Under the pieces are notes generated by a model that did not search any database, was not told the DNA's origin, and worked only from the letters and a program-made list of their open reading frames with translations. Of a stretch of DNA of 64,000 bases, positions 1-7,397 are shown piece by piece (the stretch's first letter is position 1; each line of letters opens with the position of its first letter). Position numbers and translations under genes: made by a program. The stretch covers positions 20,005 through 84,004 of the forward strand of contig SHVB01000009.1 in the NCBI GenBank assembly GCA_009694375.1, written 5' to 3'. Source of the DNA: Acidimicrobiia bacterium. GTDB taxonomy: Bacteria > Actinomycetota > Acidimicrobiia > Acidimicrobiales > VFJN01.

Positions 1-2
1 AG

Positions 3-1091
3 ATCGGCCACTTCGTCGGTGGCCGTGACTGGCTGGATGGCATGTGGGAAAGCAACTGCCTATTCGCGCCGAGGCGACAAATCGAACAGGTAGGCGGCTT
101 CGATGAGAACTTCGACATGGCCGGCGGCGGATTCGCCAACCTAGACCTCTACGAGCGCCTGGGGTCCTCTCCTGAGGTAACGGTGGCGACGATTATCGGG
201 GAGGGGTCCTTCCATCAGGTCCACGGGGGGGTGAGTACGAATCAACCGGATTCCGATGAGCGTCGAGCACGGGTGTTCGGGTACGGCGAGCATTTTGCCG
301 ACCTTCGCGGTCGCGGCTTTCGTGGTCCCGGAAAGCCGCTCCATTACGTCGGACGGGTCGGATCACCCTACGCCGCGCGCAGCCGTTCCCGCCGTCTTAG
401 CGGGGAGCTGTTTGGCCGCGGGGCTGGTGCTCCAGAGCCGGATGGCCTGCCGACGTCACCGACTCTCGTGCCCGAAGATCTGCGATGGAGCTTCATCGAG
501 GCCGTCTGGGGGAGCATGGCCTGGGATGAGACGACGTGGCTGGGGCGACCGTTAACTAGCGCCCCTACTGACCTCTTCGCCTATCAGCAGTTGATCACGT
601 CCCTGCGGCCCGACTGGGTCATCGAAACTGGCACGGGTAGCGGGGGTCGGGCACTTTTCTTAGCGTCGGTGTGTGAACTCATTGGGCACGGCCGAGTGGT
701 CTCGATCGGCGAGCAACCTTCCGACGATCTTCCGGTTCACTCACTGCTCACCTACATCGATGCCGTACCCGCCCTGGAGTCAACCGTGGCGCAGGTGCGG
801 GAACTGGTGGGGAAGGACCCCCATGGTTTGGTGTTGGTCGGGAGCGGCGCCCATCGGAACACGACGGAGCAGGAGTTTGAGGCCTACGCCCCATTCGTGT
901 CGGTGGGGTCGTACGCCATCGTCACCGACACCGCGGTCAATGGGAATCCGGTGTGGGCGGGCTTTGGCCCCGGGCCCTTTGAAGCGGTGAAGCTGATTTT
1001 GGGGCGTCACGGTAACTTCGCCATAGATTACGAGCCGGAGCGGTACTCCCTGACGTTCAACCCGGGCGGATTCCTCAAGCGGATCCGATGA
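3..1091 (+). CDS. Glycosyltransferase C-terminus fused to cephalosporin hydroxylase (CmcI)-like domain, 5' truncated
   Basis: The reading frame is open to the window edge, so the N-terminal part, presumably the nucleotide-sugar binding half of a GT2 domain, is missing. The visible first ~110 residues carry the end of a GT-A transferase (GGFDENFD, then AGGGFANLDLYERL and EGSFHQVHGG). From about residue 155 there follows a CmcI-like Rossmann domain with VIETGTGSGGRALFLAS as the likely SAM or nucleotide loop and a C-terminal YSLTFNPGGFLKRIR. CmcI-like domains in glycan clusters are usually taken as O-methyltransferase-like. The fusion suggests an enzyme that adds a sugar and modifies it. The stop overlaps the next start (ATGA), so the gene heads an operon of three. 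Confidence 0.75.
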   Translation: MGHFVGGRDWLDGMWESNCLFAPRRQIEQVGGFDENFDMAGGGFANLDLYERLGSSPEVTVATIIGEGSFHQVHGGVSTNQPDSDERRARVFGYGEHFADLRGRGFRGPGKPLHYVGRVGSPYAARSRSRRLSGELFGRGAGAPEPDGLPTSPTLVPEDLRWSFIEAVWGSMAWDETTWLGRPLTSAPTDLFAYQQLITSLRPDWVIETGTGSGGRALFLASVCELIGHGRVVSIGEQPSDDLPVHSLLTYIDAVPALESTVAQVRELVGKDPHGLVLVGSGAHRNTTEQEFEAYAPFVSVGSYAIVTDTAVNGNPVWAGFGPGPFEAVKLILGRHGNFAIDYEPERYSLTFNPGGFLKRIR

Positions 1092-1648
1092 AAATTTTCT
1101 GCGTGGGCCTGAACAAGACAGGGACGCGGTCGCTGCACGATGCCCTGCAGGTCTTGGGCTTTCGAAGCGTCCACTGGGGAGGGCCGAATCTGCCGACGGC
1201 CGTGCAGCGGGGGCCAGAGATTCGGGCGGCGGTCGAGCAGTCGCTGGCGGCGGGCCGACCGCTGCTCGAGGGGCTTGAGGACGCCGATGCCTACTCCGAT
1301 ATTCACGCGCTGAATACGAACTTCGACGTGCTCGATAGTCAATACCCCGCCAGTAAGTTTATTCTCACGGTGCGCCCCATCGAGGAGTGGCTCGCCAGTC
1401 GAGAGATGCACGTGAAGGCGAATCAGGCGATGCAATCTAGCGGTGAATACAACGGTACGTTCTTGGAGGTAGATCTCATCGGGTGGCGAACCGAAGCACT
1501 CGAACACGAATCCCGGGTTCGGTCCTATTTCGCTGCCCGTCCCGCAGATCTGCTGGTATTCGATGTCACCGCCGGCGATGGGTGGGATCAACTGTGTCCG
1601 TTCCTCGGTGTCGCCATTCCATCTGATCCGTTTCCGTTCCGGCGATGA
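1088..1648 (+). CDS. Sulfotransferase family protein
   Basis: A 186-residue protein beginning MKIFCVGLNKTGTRSLHDAL. The GLNKTGTRSL stretch is the 5'-phosphosulfate-binding loop typical of small PAPS-dependent sulfotransferases, and FILTVRPIEEW at about residue 90 fits the 3'-phosphate binding strand with its conserved Arg. The inferred role is transfer of sulfate from PAPS to a sugar hydroxyl on a surface glycan or lipid. It overlaps both neighbours by ATGA, which implies translational coupling with the glycosyltransferase/CmcI fusion before it and the membrane protein after it. The acceptor cannot be read from sequence. Confidence 0.75.
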   Translation: MKIFCVGLNKTGTRSLHDALQVLGFRSVHWGGPNLPTAVQRGPEIRAAVEQSLAAGRPLLEGLEDADAYSDIHALNTNFDVLDSQYPASKFILTVRPIEEWLASREMHVKANQAMQSSGEYNGTFLEVDLIGWRTEALEHESRVRSYFAARPADLLVFDVTAGDGWDQLCPFLGVAIPSDPFPFRR

Positions 1649-3240
1649 CTGAGTTGACCGCTTCTCACCACGGCTCGCTCCATAGAGGGCTCAAGCCGTT
1701 CGCTTGGGTGCGGATTGTGGCGATCGGAACGGCGATGTTTTTGGCCGCCCTGGCGACGCGCAAAGGCCCAGGACTATCGGTTGACTCGGTGAACTATCTG
1801 TCGGCGGGGATCAACATCGCGAACGGCGATGACTGGGTGGCCGTCAGCGGTCAGGCGCTCACGATCTTCCCCCCGGGACTCCCACTACTGGCGGCGCTAG
1901 GGGAGGTGGGAGGGATCGGGGCTCAAATGATGCTGCGGATCGTATCGATCGTGTCGTTTGGTCTGATCGTGGGGCTGGGCAGTCGCCTGTTGCAGCGGGT
2001 GGTTCCTCATCGGGGGGTGGAACTCGGAGCCACCGCCATGCTGGCGGTATCTCCGGTGTTGCTGGGAGTGGCCACGATGGCCTGGTCCGAGCCCCCGTTT
2101 ATTGTCGTGACCCTTATCTTTCTCTTCGTGCTGGGCGACATATGGGAGCGCGGCGCTCTCACTGCCACTGACGTGCTGCGACTAGCCGGCCTTTGTTGGA
2201 TGGCGTTCATTCTCCGTTATGCGGGAACGGCATTGATCGCGGCGGCTGGAGTTTCGATGCTGGCCGCTATCCGTCCCTTGGATCGACGAGTGCTGACGCG
2301 CATCGCTGCCTTCGGGGTGGTGAGCATGTCGTTTCCCATCTTGTGGATCCTACGAAACTACGGTGCCGACGGAACCTATATGGGACGCCGTTCCCCATCG
2401 CCGGATTCGATTCGGGTGGTGGCCGCTCGCACGGGGGCCGTCTTCGGCGATTGGGCGGTTCCAATGTTCGACCCATCCACGCGCGTCCTGACTGTGATCG
2501 GCATCGTGGGAGTGGGGCTCATCATGGTCGGGGTGGGGTGGGTGCTTCGGTCGGACTGCGACGAAACAACTGGAGGAGTGCAGCGCGGGCAGCTGCTGGC
2601 GTGTACGACCTTCGCCATCGTCTATGTGAGTTACTTGACCCTGGCGTCGGTGGCTACCTCGTTCGAACCCACAAACTCTCGTTATCTGTCGCCGGTATAC
2701 GTTCCCGGCCTCGCTCTCGCTTCTGCCGGGCTGGCGGCCCTCCTAAACCGCCATGCCGGACGCCGGTGGTCAGTGGCCGTTGGTTGTGCGGCGGTGCTGT
2801 TCTGGGCGGGCCCTGTAATCACGACGATCGGTAACGTTCGAGATGGGTTTACCAACGGGATTGGGTACAACGCCGACGCCAGTACCCAATCTGAACTGTC
2901 CGTCGTGGCCGCCGAAATCTTGAGCAGGGAGGCGCCGGTCAACGTGTTCAGTAACGAGGTGAGCCGACTCTGGGCGGGCGCCCGCCTGCAGCCCATCAAG
3001 TGGGCGCCGCGGGATAGTGGTTATCGGGGCGCGCCCGCAGTGGGGGAACTCGATGCATTTGTGGACGACGTCCTTTGCAGTCCTCAAGCGACCTACCTGG
3101 TCTATTACCTCTTTGGGAACGACCGGGTGGTTCCGTTGCGAGAGATTCGAGCCGTGGTCGATCTGGAGCGAGTGGCGGTCGTCGATGATGGCGTGATTTT
3201 CAGGGTTCGCTCAAAGGGTACGCAAGAGTGCGCTGTCTGA
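1645..3240 (+). CDS. Polytopic membrane protein, GT-C (GT39-like) glycosyltransferase candidate
   Basis: 531 residues with about ten hydrophobic segments after a short N-terminal cytoplasmic stretch. The first extracytoplasmic loop holds GLSVDSVNYLSAG, which resembles the acidic loop-1 motif of polyprenyl-phosphate-dependent GT-C enzymes. A soluble tail of ~120 residues follows the last helix, as in many such proteins. Likely substrate: a polyprenyl-phosphate sugar moved onto a glycan on the outer face of the membrane. It starts inside the sulfotransferase stop (ATGA) and ends in a hairpin shared with the convergent methyltransferase gene. No specific family could be named with certainty. Confidence 0.6.
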   Translation: MTELTASHHGSLHRGLKPFAWVRIVAIGTAMFLAALATRKGPGLSVDSVNYLSAGINIANGDDWVAVSGQALTIFPPGLPLLAALGEVGGIGAQMMLRIVSIVSFGLIVGLGSRLLQRVVPHRGVELGATAMLAVSPVLLGVATMAWSEPPFIVVTLIFLFVLGDIWERGALTATDVLRLAGLCWMAFILRYAGTALIAAAGVSMLAAIRPLDRRVLTRIAAFGVVSMSFPILWILRNYGADGTYMGRRSPSPDSIRVVAARTGAVFGDWAVPMFDPSTRVLTVIGIVGVGLIMVGVGWVLRSDCDETTGGVQRGQLLACTTFAIVYVSYLTLASVATSFEPTNSRYLSPVYVPGLALASAGLAALLNRHAGRRWSVAVGCAAVLFWAGPVITTIGNVRDGFTNGIGYNADASTQSELSVVAAEILSREAPVNVFSNEVSRLWAGARLQPIKWAPRDSGYRGAPAVGELDAFVDDVLCSPQATYLVYYLFGNDRVVPLREIRAVVDLERVAVVDDGVIFRVRSKGTQECAV

Positions 3241-3264
3241 GCGTTGGTCACAACCGACGCTCAG
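3237..3264. terminator. Bidirectional hairpin covering both convergent stop codons
   Basis: Two 12-nt arms (3237-3248 and 3253-3264) pair fully with one T-G wobble around a CACA loop. The arms begin CTGAGCGT and end ACGCTCAG. The plus-strand stop TGA (3238-3240) lies in the left arm and the minus-strand stop (3248-3250) at the loop. No T-run follows on either side, so it is a plausible but non-canonical terminator for both operons. Confidence 0.65.
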
Positions 3265-3988
3265 CGATGGCAATCAGCGATACACCAATGGGTAGTCCTC
3301 GCCGTGCCGCGATCCTCCGCTCCGAGCGAAGCACGCCGGTCAAGATTCGGTTGAGCAGTGATGGGGGCATTGAGAAGTCTGATTCCGGCTCGACGACCGG
3401 CGCGTGGATTCGTTGCGCAAGGCGGCTAACGGCCACCGGCGGCAACAAGATCGTGTTGAAGTAGGAAGCGTGCCGCACCTCTAACCCGGCCTGTTGGATG
3501 GCCCCCAGGAGAACTCGGCGGGTGTACCGGCGGCGGTGGCCGTTGGCGCGATCATGGTCGCTCCACAACCACGACAATGCCGGGACCGTCACCGCCACAG
3601 TTCCGCCAGGCCGTACCGATCTTCGGAGCGCAACGAGTGCCCCCACATCGTCATCAAGATGTTCGATGACGTCGAACGCCGTGGCCAGGGTCAAGGTGCC
3701 CTCAGTGGGTATGGCGTGGGGGATCTGCCCGTGGGCAACTTCGAACTGACCGAAGGTGGAGCGGCAATGCTCCACTGCCAGTTGGTCGCCTTCGATGCCG
3801 GTCACCTGGCCGAAGGTGGCGAGCATCGGCAGCATTCCTCCCGTCCCACATCCCACATCGACGATGGTGTTGCCGGTGGTGGTTGGCAGATGTTGACTGA
3901 GGGTGGAGTGGATGATGGCCCGACGCCCCACGAACCACCAGTGGTTGGTCTCTAGCTGTGCATGTTCGTCGTAGAGCGCCCGGTCCAT
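3248..3988 (-). CDS. Class I SAM-dependent methyltransferase
   Basis: 246 residues. Motif I is VDVGCGTGGMLP (about residue 43-54), followed by an acidic end of strand 2 (GIEGD) and LATAFDVIEHLDDD as motif II/III, the layout of the UbiE/Methyltransf_11 family. The C-terminal half has hydrophobic stretches (SYFNTILLPPVAVSRL) often seen in methyltransferases that sit next to membrane-bound glycosyltransferases. It lies 2 bp after the GT2 gene and is probably cotranscribed with it. The substrate may be a glycan or lipid-linked sugar; nothing in the sequence fixes this. Confidence 0.75.
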   Translation of the reverse strand: MDRALYDEHAQLETNHWWFVGRRAIIHSTLSQHLPTTTGNTIVDVGCGTGGMLPMLATFGQVTGIEGDQLAVEHCRSTFGQFEVAHGQIPHAIPTEGTLTLATAFDVIEHLDDDVGALVALRRSVRPGGTVAVTVPALSWLWSDHDRANGHRRRYTRRVLLGAIQQAGLEVRHASYFNTILLPPVAVSRLAQRIHAPVVEPESDFSMPPSLLNRILTGVLRSERRIAARRGLPIGVSLIAIAERRL

Positions 3989-3990
3989 GG

Positions 3991-5127
3991 TTAGGACGAA
4001 CCGGCCGAATGGTTGCTTGTCTCAGCTACGAGGTAGTTCGGTCGCATTTTCGTCTCGTCGTAGACCCGAGCGAGGTACTCGCCGAGGATCCCAAGCATCA
4101 TGAGTTGCATGCCGCCAAGGGTAAGGATCACTGCGATGATGGAGGTCCATCCCTCGGGTACACCGCCGAACCAAACGCGAAAGGCCAGGGCAACTCCGAT
4201 GTAAACGCACCCCGCCAGGGCGGCCAAGATACCGAGCCAAGAGGCCAGCCGCAGGGGCAGGGTAGAGAAGGACAACAGCCCATCGAAGGCGAGGCGGAAG
4301 AGGCGGCGCGTCGTGTACTTCGGTGTGCCAGCGTTGCGGGCCTCGCGGTCGTACTCCAGCCCGATCTGCTGGTAACCGACCCAACTTCGCAGTCCTCGTA
4401 GGAACCGGTTGTGCTCGGGGAGGGCGAGCAACTCATCAACAACCACCCGGTCGAGGAGGGCAAAATCGCCACTGTCGAGCGGGACGTCGATATTCGCGAG
4501 GCGGCGGTAGACCCGGTAGAACGTGCGATAGGCCAGACGTTTGACGAGACCTTCCTGACGGGTGCGCCGCACGGCGTAGACGACGTGGTTGCCCGCCCGC
4601 CAGTGTTCCAACATTTGCTCCAAAAGTTCTGGGGGATCCTGCAGGTCGGCATCCACAAAGCACACGGTTTGGCCCTGGGCGCTTGCCATCCCGGCGGTGA
4701 GGGCGGCCTGGTGTCCGAAATTCCGTGACAGCCGAATGCCCCGAACGCGAGGGTCGATGGCCCCGAGTCGAAGAATCTCCGACCAGGTGGCATCCGTGCT
4801 CCCATCGTCCACGATGACCATCTCCCCGGTGCCCGCTGCATCAAGCACTGGAGCCACGCGTGCCCAGAGGGCGTCCAGATTCTCTTGCTCATTGAAGGCA
4901 GGGACAACGATGCTTACGAGGATGGCTCGGGCTGTTTCTTGGGTCGAGGTGCCCATGAGTTTATGGAGTTCTGCGGTGGAGAAGGCGCCGGCCTGGGCAG
5001 CCTCGTTGGCGGTCAGACGGCCCCGCAGCACTGCGCCCGCCGCCAGGGACAGGGCCACCTGCTGGGCCACCGGACCTTCGGCAACCAACTTCTTCAGTTC
5101 CCGGAGTTCCTCGATATCGTCAGCCAT
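3991..5127 (-). CDS. GtrB/DPM1-like family 2 glycosyltransferase with C-terminal membrane anchor
   Basis: 378 residues from the ATG at 5127; the frame stays open upstream to 5436 but that part has no family character. A GT2 domain runs from about residue 70 with VPAFNEQENL, VDDGSTD and DADLQDPPE, matching DPM1/GtrB enzymes that load a sugar onto polyprenyl phosphate. Two transmembrane helices lie at the C-terminus (LGILAALAGCVYIGVALAF and IIAVILTLGGMQLMMLGIL). Unusual is the ~67-residue N-terminal helical extension, predicted cytoplasmic and of unknown role. The product could supply the lipid-linked donor for the GT-C-like proteins nearby. Confidence 0.85.
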   Translation of the reverse strand: MADDIEELRELKKLVAEGPVAQQVALSLAAGAVLRGRLTANEAAQAGAFSTAELHKLMGTSTQETARAILVSIVVPAFNEQENLDALWARVAPVLDAAGTGEMVIVDDGSTDATWSEILRLGAIDPRVRGIRLSRNFGHQAALTAGMASAQGQTVCFVDADLQDPPELLEQMLEHWRAGNHVVYAVRRTRQEGLVKRLAYRTFYRVYRRLANIDVPLDSGDFALLDRVVVDELLALPEHNRFLRGLRSWVGYQQIGLEYDREARNAGTPKYTTRRLFRLAFDGLLSFSTLPLRLASWLGILAALAGCVYIGVALAFRVWFGGVPEGWTSIIAVILTLGGMQLMMLGILGEYLARVYDETKMRPNYLVAETSNHSAGSS

Positions 5128-5315
5128 GGTTCGGATTCTAGAACCGCCGGCAGACGGGGGTGCTGATGAGCAGACGCACCTTGTCGCGTCCCACCGGTTG
5201 GGTTTCGCCCGACACCACGTAGGGGGAGACCCAACCGAAGGGGCCAGAGTCAGAATATGGGCAACCGATCGGCGGGGTAGGAGCCGGTGCTTGTTCAGCG
5301 CAGCGGTCCTCGAAC

Positions 5316-5340
5316 GGTGAACCGTTACGTTCCGGTCACC
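5316..5340 (-). terminator. Hairpin around the methyltransferase stop codon
   Basis: Arms GGTGA-A-CCG (5316-5324) and CGG-TCACC (5333-5340) pair with one bulged A and enclose an 8-nt loop holding the TAA stop (5325-5327) of the minus-strand methyltransferase. No T-run. It marks the end of the 9053-to-5325 operon. The remaining 5128-5315 stretch shows no gene. Confidence 0.45.
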
Positions 5341-5909
5341 GCAAAGGCGAACTGACCATTTTGGATCATTAGGAGCCGGGCGGTTCCGCTCTCGGCTAGT
5401 TCGTCCACCGCCTGCTTTACTCCACCATCCCACCAACCCCCCTCGCCGTAGTCGTCGCCAGTAACGAGGCCGCCCGGTTTGGTCTTGGCCAGTGAGAGGC
5501 GCAGATCCTGGACTACAAAGTCGTAGGTGTGGTTTCCATCGATGTACACCCAGTCCAGCGACGCATCGGGGAGCGCCCCGAGTATCTCCGCTGATTCGCC
5601 TCGGTGGATGATGATCTGCCCGCGGTTGATCTCCGGCCCAAACCGGCTCAGAACACTCATGTGGCGCTCATCCATCTCGCTCTGTCCGCCCTCGGAGCGT
5701 CCCCCGTACATCGCGCGCTCATACTCGGGTGCGGGGTTGTAGATCCATGGATCGATGAGGTGGAGTTGTCGCGGCGCCACCGTCTCGAGGATGACCTGGG
5801 AGAAGTCCCCGAGGTGTACCCCGATTTCGGCTCCCACTGATTCCGGGGGCAGCATCTCGAGCAGGAAGCGCCGTCGCTGGGAATTGGTGGGCGGTATGGG
5901 TTGCGGCAT
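5325..5909 (-). CDS. Class I SAM-dependent methyltransferase (Methyltransf_24 type)
   Basis: 194 residues. GAEIGVHLGDFSQVILE (about residue 26-42) is a variant glycine-rich SAM loop, LHLIDPW the end of the second strand, and LDWVYIDGNHTYDFVVQDL the Asp-rich active-site region seen in the Methyltransf_24 family that also includes CmcI-like enzymes. It is the last gene of a four-gene minus-strand set (membrane protein, sulfotransferase, exostosin-like, methyltransferase). The 9-bp gap to the gene before it supports one transcript. Probable glycan O-methylation. Confidence 0.7.
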   Translation of the reverse strand: MPQPIPPTNSQRRRFLLEMLPPESVGAEIGVHLGDFSQVILETVAPRQLHLIDPWIYNPAPEYERAMYGGRSEGGQSEMDERHMSVLSRFGPEINRGQIIIHRGESAEILGALPDASLDWVYIDGNHTYDFVVQDLRLSLAKTKPGGLVTGDDYGEGGWWDGGVKQAVDELAESGTARLLMIQNGQFAFAVTGT

Positions 5910-5918
5910 GGGTGCTAG

Positions 5919-6602
5919 TTACCGTCTCGATGAGGGGCTGATAAGTGTCTGGTACTCCAGGAAGAGTTGGTAGTTCTCCTCCACGATGTCCTCGCGGTAC
6001 TGGTACTGGTGTTGGTGCTCTCGAAGCTCGACACGATATCCGATACCTCGTTCTAGGCTATTGCGCCCAGTGTCCTGTCGATCGGCAACGATCGGTATCG
6101 ATCGGCACATGATTGCCTCAAAGAAGCGAATACTCCAGGGCAGATCACCGGCTGGACAGAGGGCGAATTCGCTGTGACGGAGTGTCTCGAAATAGGAGGG
6201 GTTGAAGTAGCCCCGCTCATGTTCGGCTCGATCGCGTGGCACGAAGACCGAATGGCTGTTTCCGGTGTGATCGAAGCTCCCCAGAGGCGTGTGCTGTTCG
6301 TGACCGTCGCTGATCAGCAGGTGGGAACGCTCGGTGAAGTGGTCACGAGCAAAGTCGAGGATCCAACGGCGGTTGTCGTAGGTGTCGGCACGATAAAGGC
6401 CACCCATGAAGCAATAATCATGGATCTTGTCGTTCGGCATTTCGCTCACGGCCTCCACAAATGACCGCGGGAATAGGAGCCGCGTAGCCACCGTGCGCTC
6501 GTCGATCGCAGGGCACGGGAGCCCCTCTTCTTCATACGCCATTCGGATCAGGAGCACGGCCCGTGGCCCCCCCGGTATGAGAACGATCGGCGGGGTGGTC
6601 AT
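5919..6602 (-). CDS. Exostosin-like (GT47-type) glycosyltransferase
   Basis: From the ATG at 6602, which overlaps the previous stop by ATGA, the product is 227 residues (MTTPPIVLIPGG...). The key stretch is FALCPAGDLPWSIRFFEAIM followed by CRSIPIVAD, the typical donor-binding region of exostosin/GT47 proteins, with the conserved Arg-Phe-x-Glu arrangement. The N-terminal half contains HLLISDGHEQHTP, which fits the family. The protein is shorter than eukaryotic exostosins. It probably transfers a sugar in surface glycan synthesis; a weaker option is a related nucleotide-sugar-binding protein with lost activity. Confidence 0.6.
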   Translation of the reverse strand: MTTPPIVLIPGGPRAVLLIRMAYEEEGLPCPAIDERTVATRLLFPRSFVEAVSEMPNDKIHDYCFMGGLYRADTYDNRRWILDFARDHFTERSHLLISDGHEQHTPLGSFDHTGNSHSVFVPRDRAEHERGYFNPSYFETLRHSEFALCPAGDLPWSIRFFEAIMCRSIPIVADRQDTGRNSLERGIGYRVELREHQHQYQYREDIVEENYQLFLEYQTLISPSSRR

Positions 6603-7381
6603 GCATTCCCCATATGGTCGGCAAGATCGTAGCCAAACAGACTGGTACACGCCTCTTGCACCGAGGAGCGGGTCAGCAGGAGTTCGAGAAGCCACGGCGA
6701 TACCGGGTGTTGTTGGAAGCGTGTCATGAGCAGGTGGGTGGGACTGGGGGTGGGGTCCGAAGAGAAGCTACTTCCGCCACCGTAGGAGGAGACCTCGGAA
6801 ACGGCGTCGAGGTTGATGAATCCGAGTTGCTCGGCCAGCGCATCTCGATAGGCCGGGTCCTCTACAAAGCGGTTGAAGCTGATCACCACCTTGGCCGGAA
6901 GTTGTTGGGTGTGGTCGAGTGCTTCGGCGCAGTAGGTATCGAGCAGGTCGACAAATCCTTCGTCCACTGGAAAAAGCTCGGGGCGCGACTGGGCGGCGGC
7001 GAGCCGGGAGGACAGTGTATTGAGTGGATCCCGAAGAATGAGCACGCTGGTGGCCTCCGCGATCCCCGCCGTGCGCACGGCGAACGAGAGTGAACAGTCC
7101 TCAATGCTAAAGATCGCCGACCGTTGGGGTTGGGCGGCCCGCCGGAAATCATTCGGCCCAAGGGTGCCCAGCTCGAAGCGACGGGAGTGAAGACGGCCAC
7201 AGTTGTTGTAGAACGCCACCCCGGCCGCAGGATCGACAAACCCATCGCAGAATTGACGATGGAGCCCATCGGTGATGGGGGGGTCTTTTGTCACTCCGCC
7301 GTGGTTGGCGTAGAGCCAGTTCGCGATGAGGTGGTTCCCGCTCCTCTTCAGCCCCCATACGAAGGTGCTTCGGTTGGTCAT
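6599..7381 (-). CDS. Sulfotransferase-domain protein
   Basis: The chosen ATG at 7381 (MTNRSTFVWGLKRSGNHLIA) has GGAG about 5 nt upstream and lies 16 bp after the previous stop; a longer form would start at 7441. FVWGLKRSGNHLIANWLY is a PAPS phosphate-binding loop of the sulfotransferase fold, and VLILRDPLNTLSSRLA the Arg/Asp strand that contacts the 3'-phosphate. 260 residues. This is the second sulfotransferase-like gene within 6 kb and belongs to a different subfamily from the one at 1088. The acceptor is unknown. Confidence 0.65.
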   Translation of the reverse strand: MTNRSTFVWGLKRSGNHLIANWLYANHGGVTKDPPITDGLHRQFCDGFVDPAAGVAFYNNCGRLHSRRFELGTLGPNDFRRAAQPQRSAIFSIEDCSLSFAVRTAGIAEATSVLILRDPLNTLSSRLAAAQSRPELFPVDEGFVDLLDTYCAEALDHTQQLPAKVVISFNRFVEDPAYRDALAEQLGFINLDAVSEVSSYGGGSSFSSDPTPSPTHLLMTRFQQHPVSPWLLELLLTRSSVQEACTSLFGYDLADHMGNA

Positions 7382-7397
7382 CGGCTCCGACTGCTCG

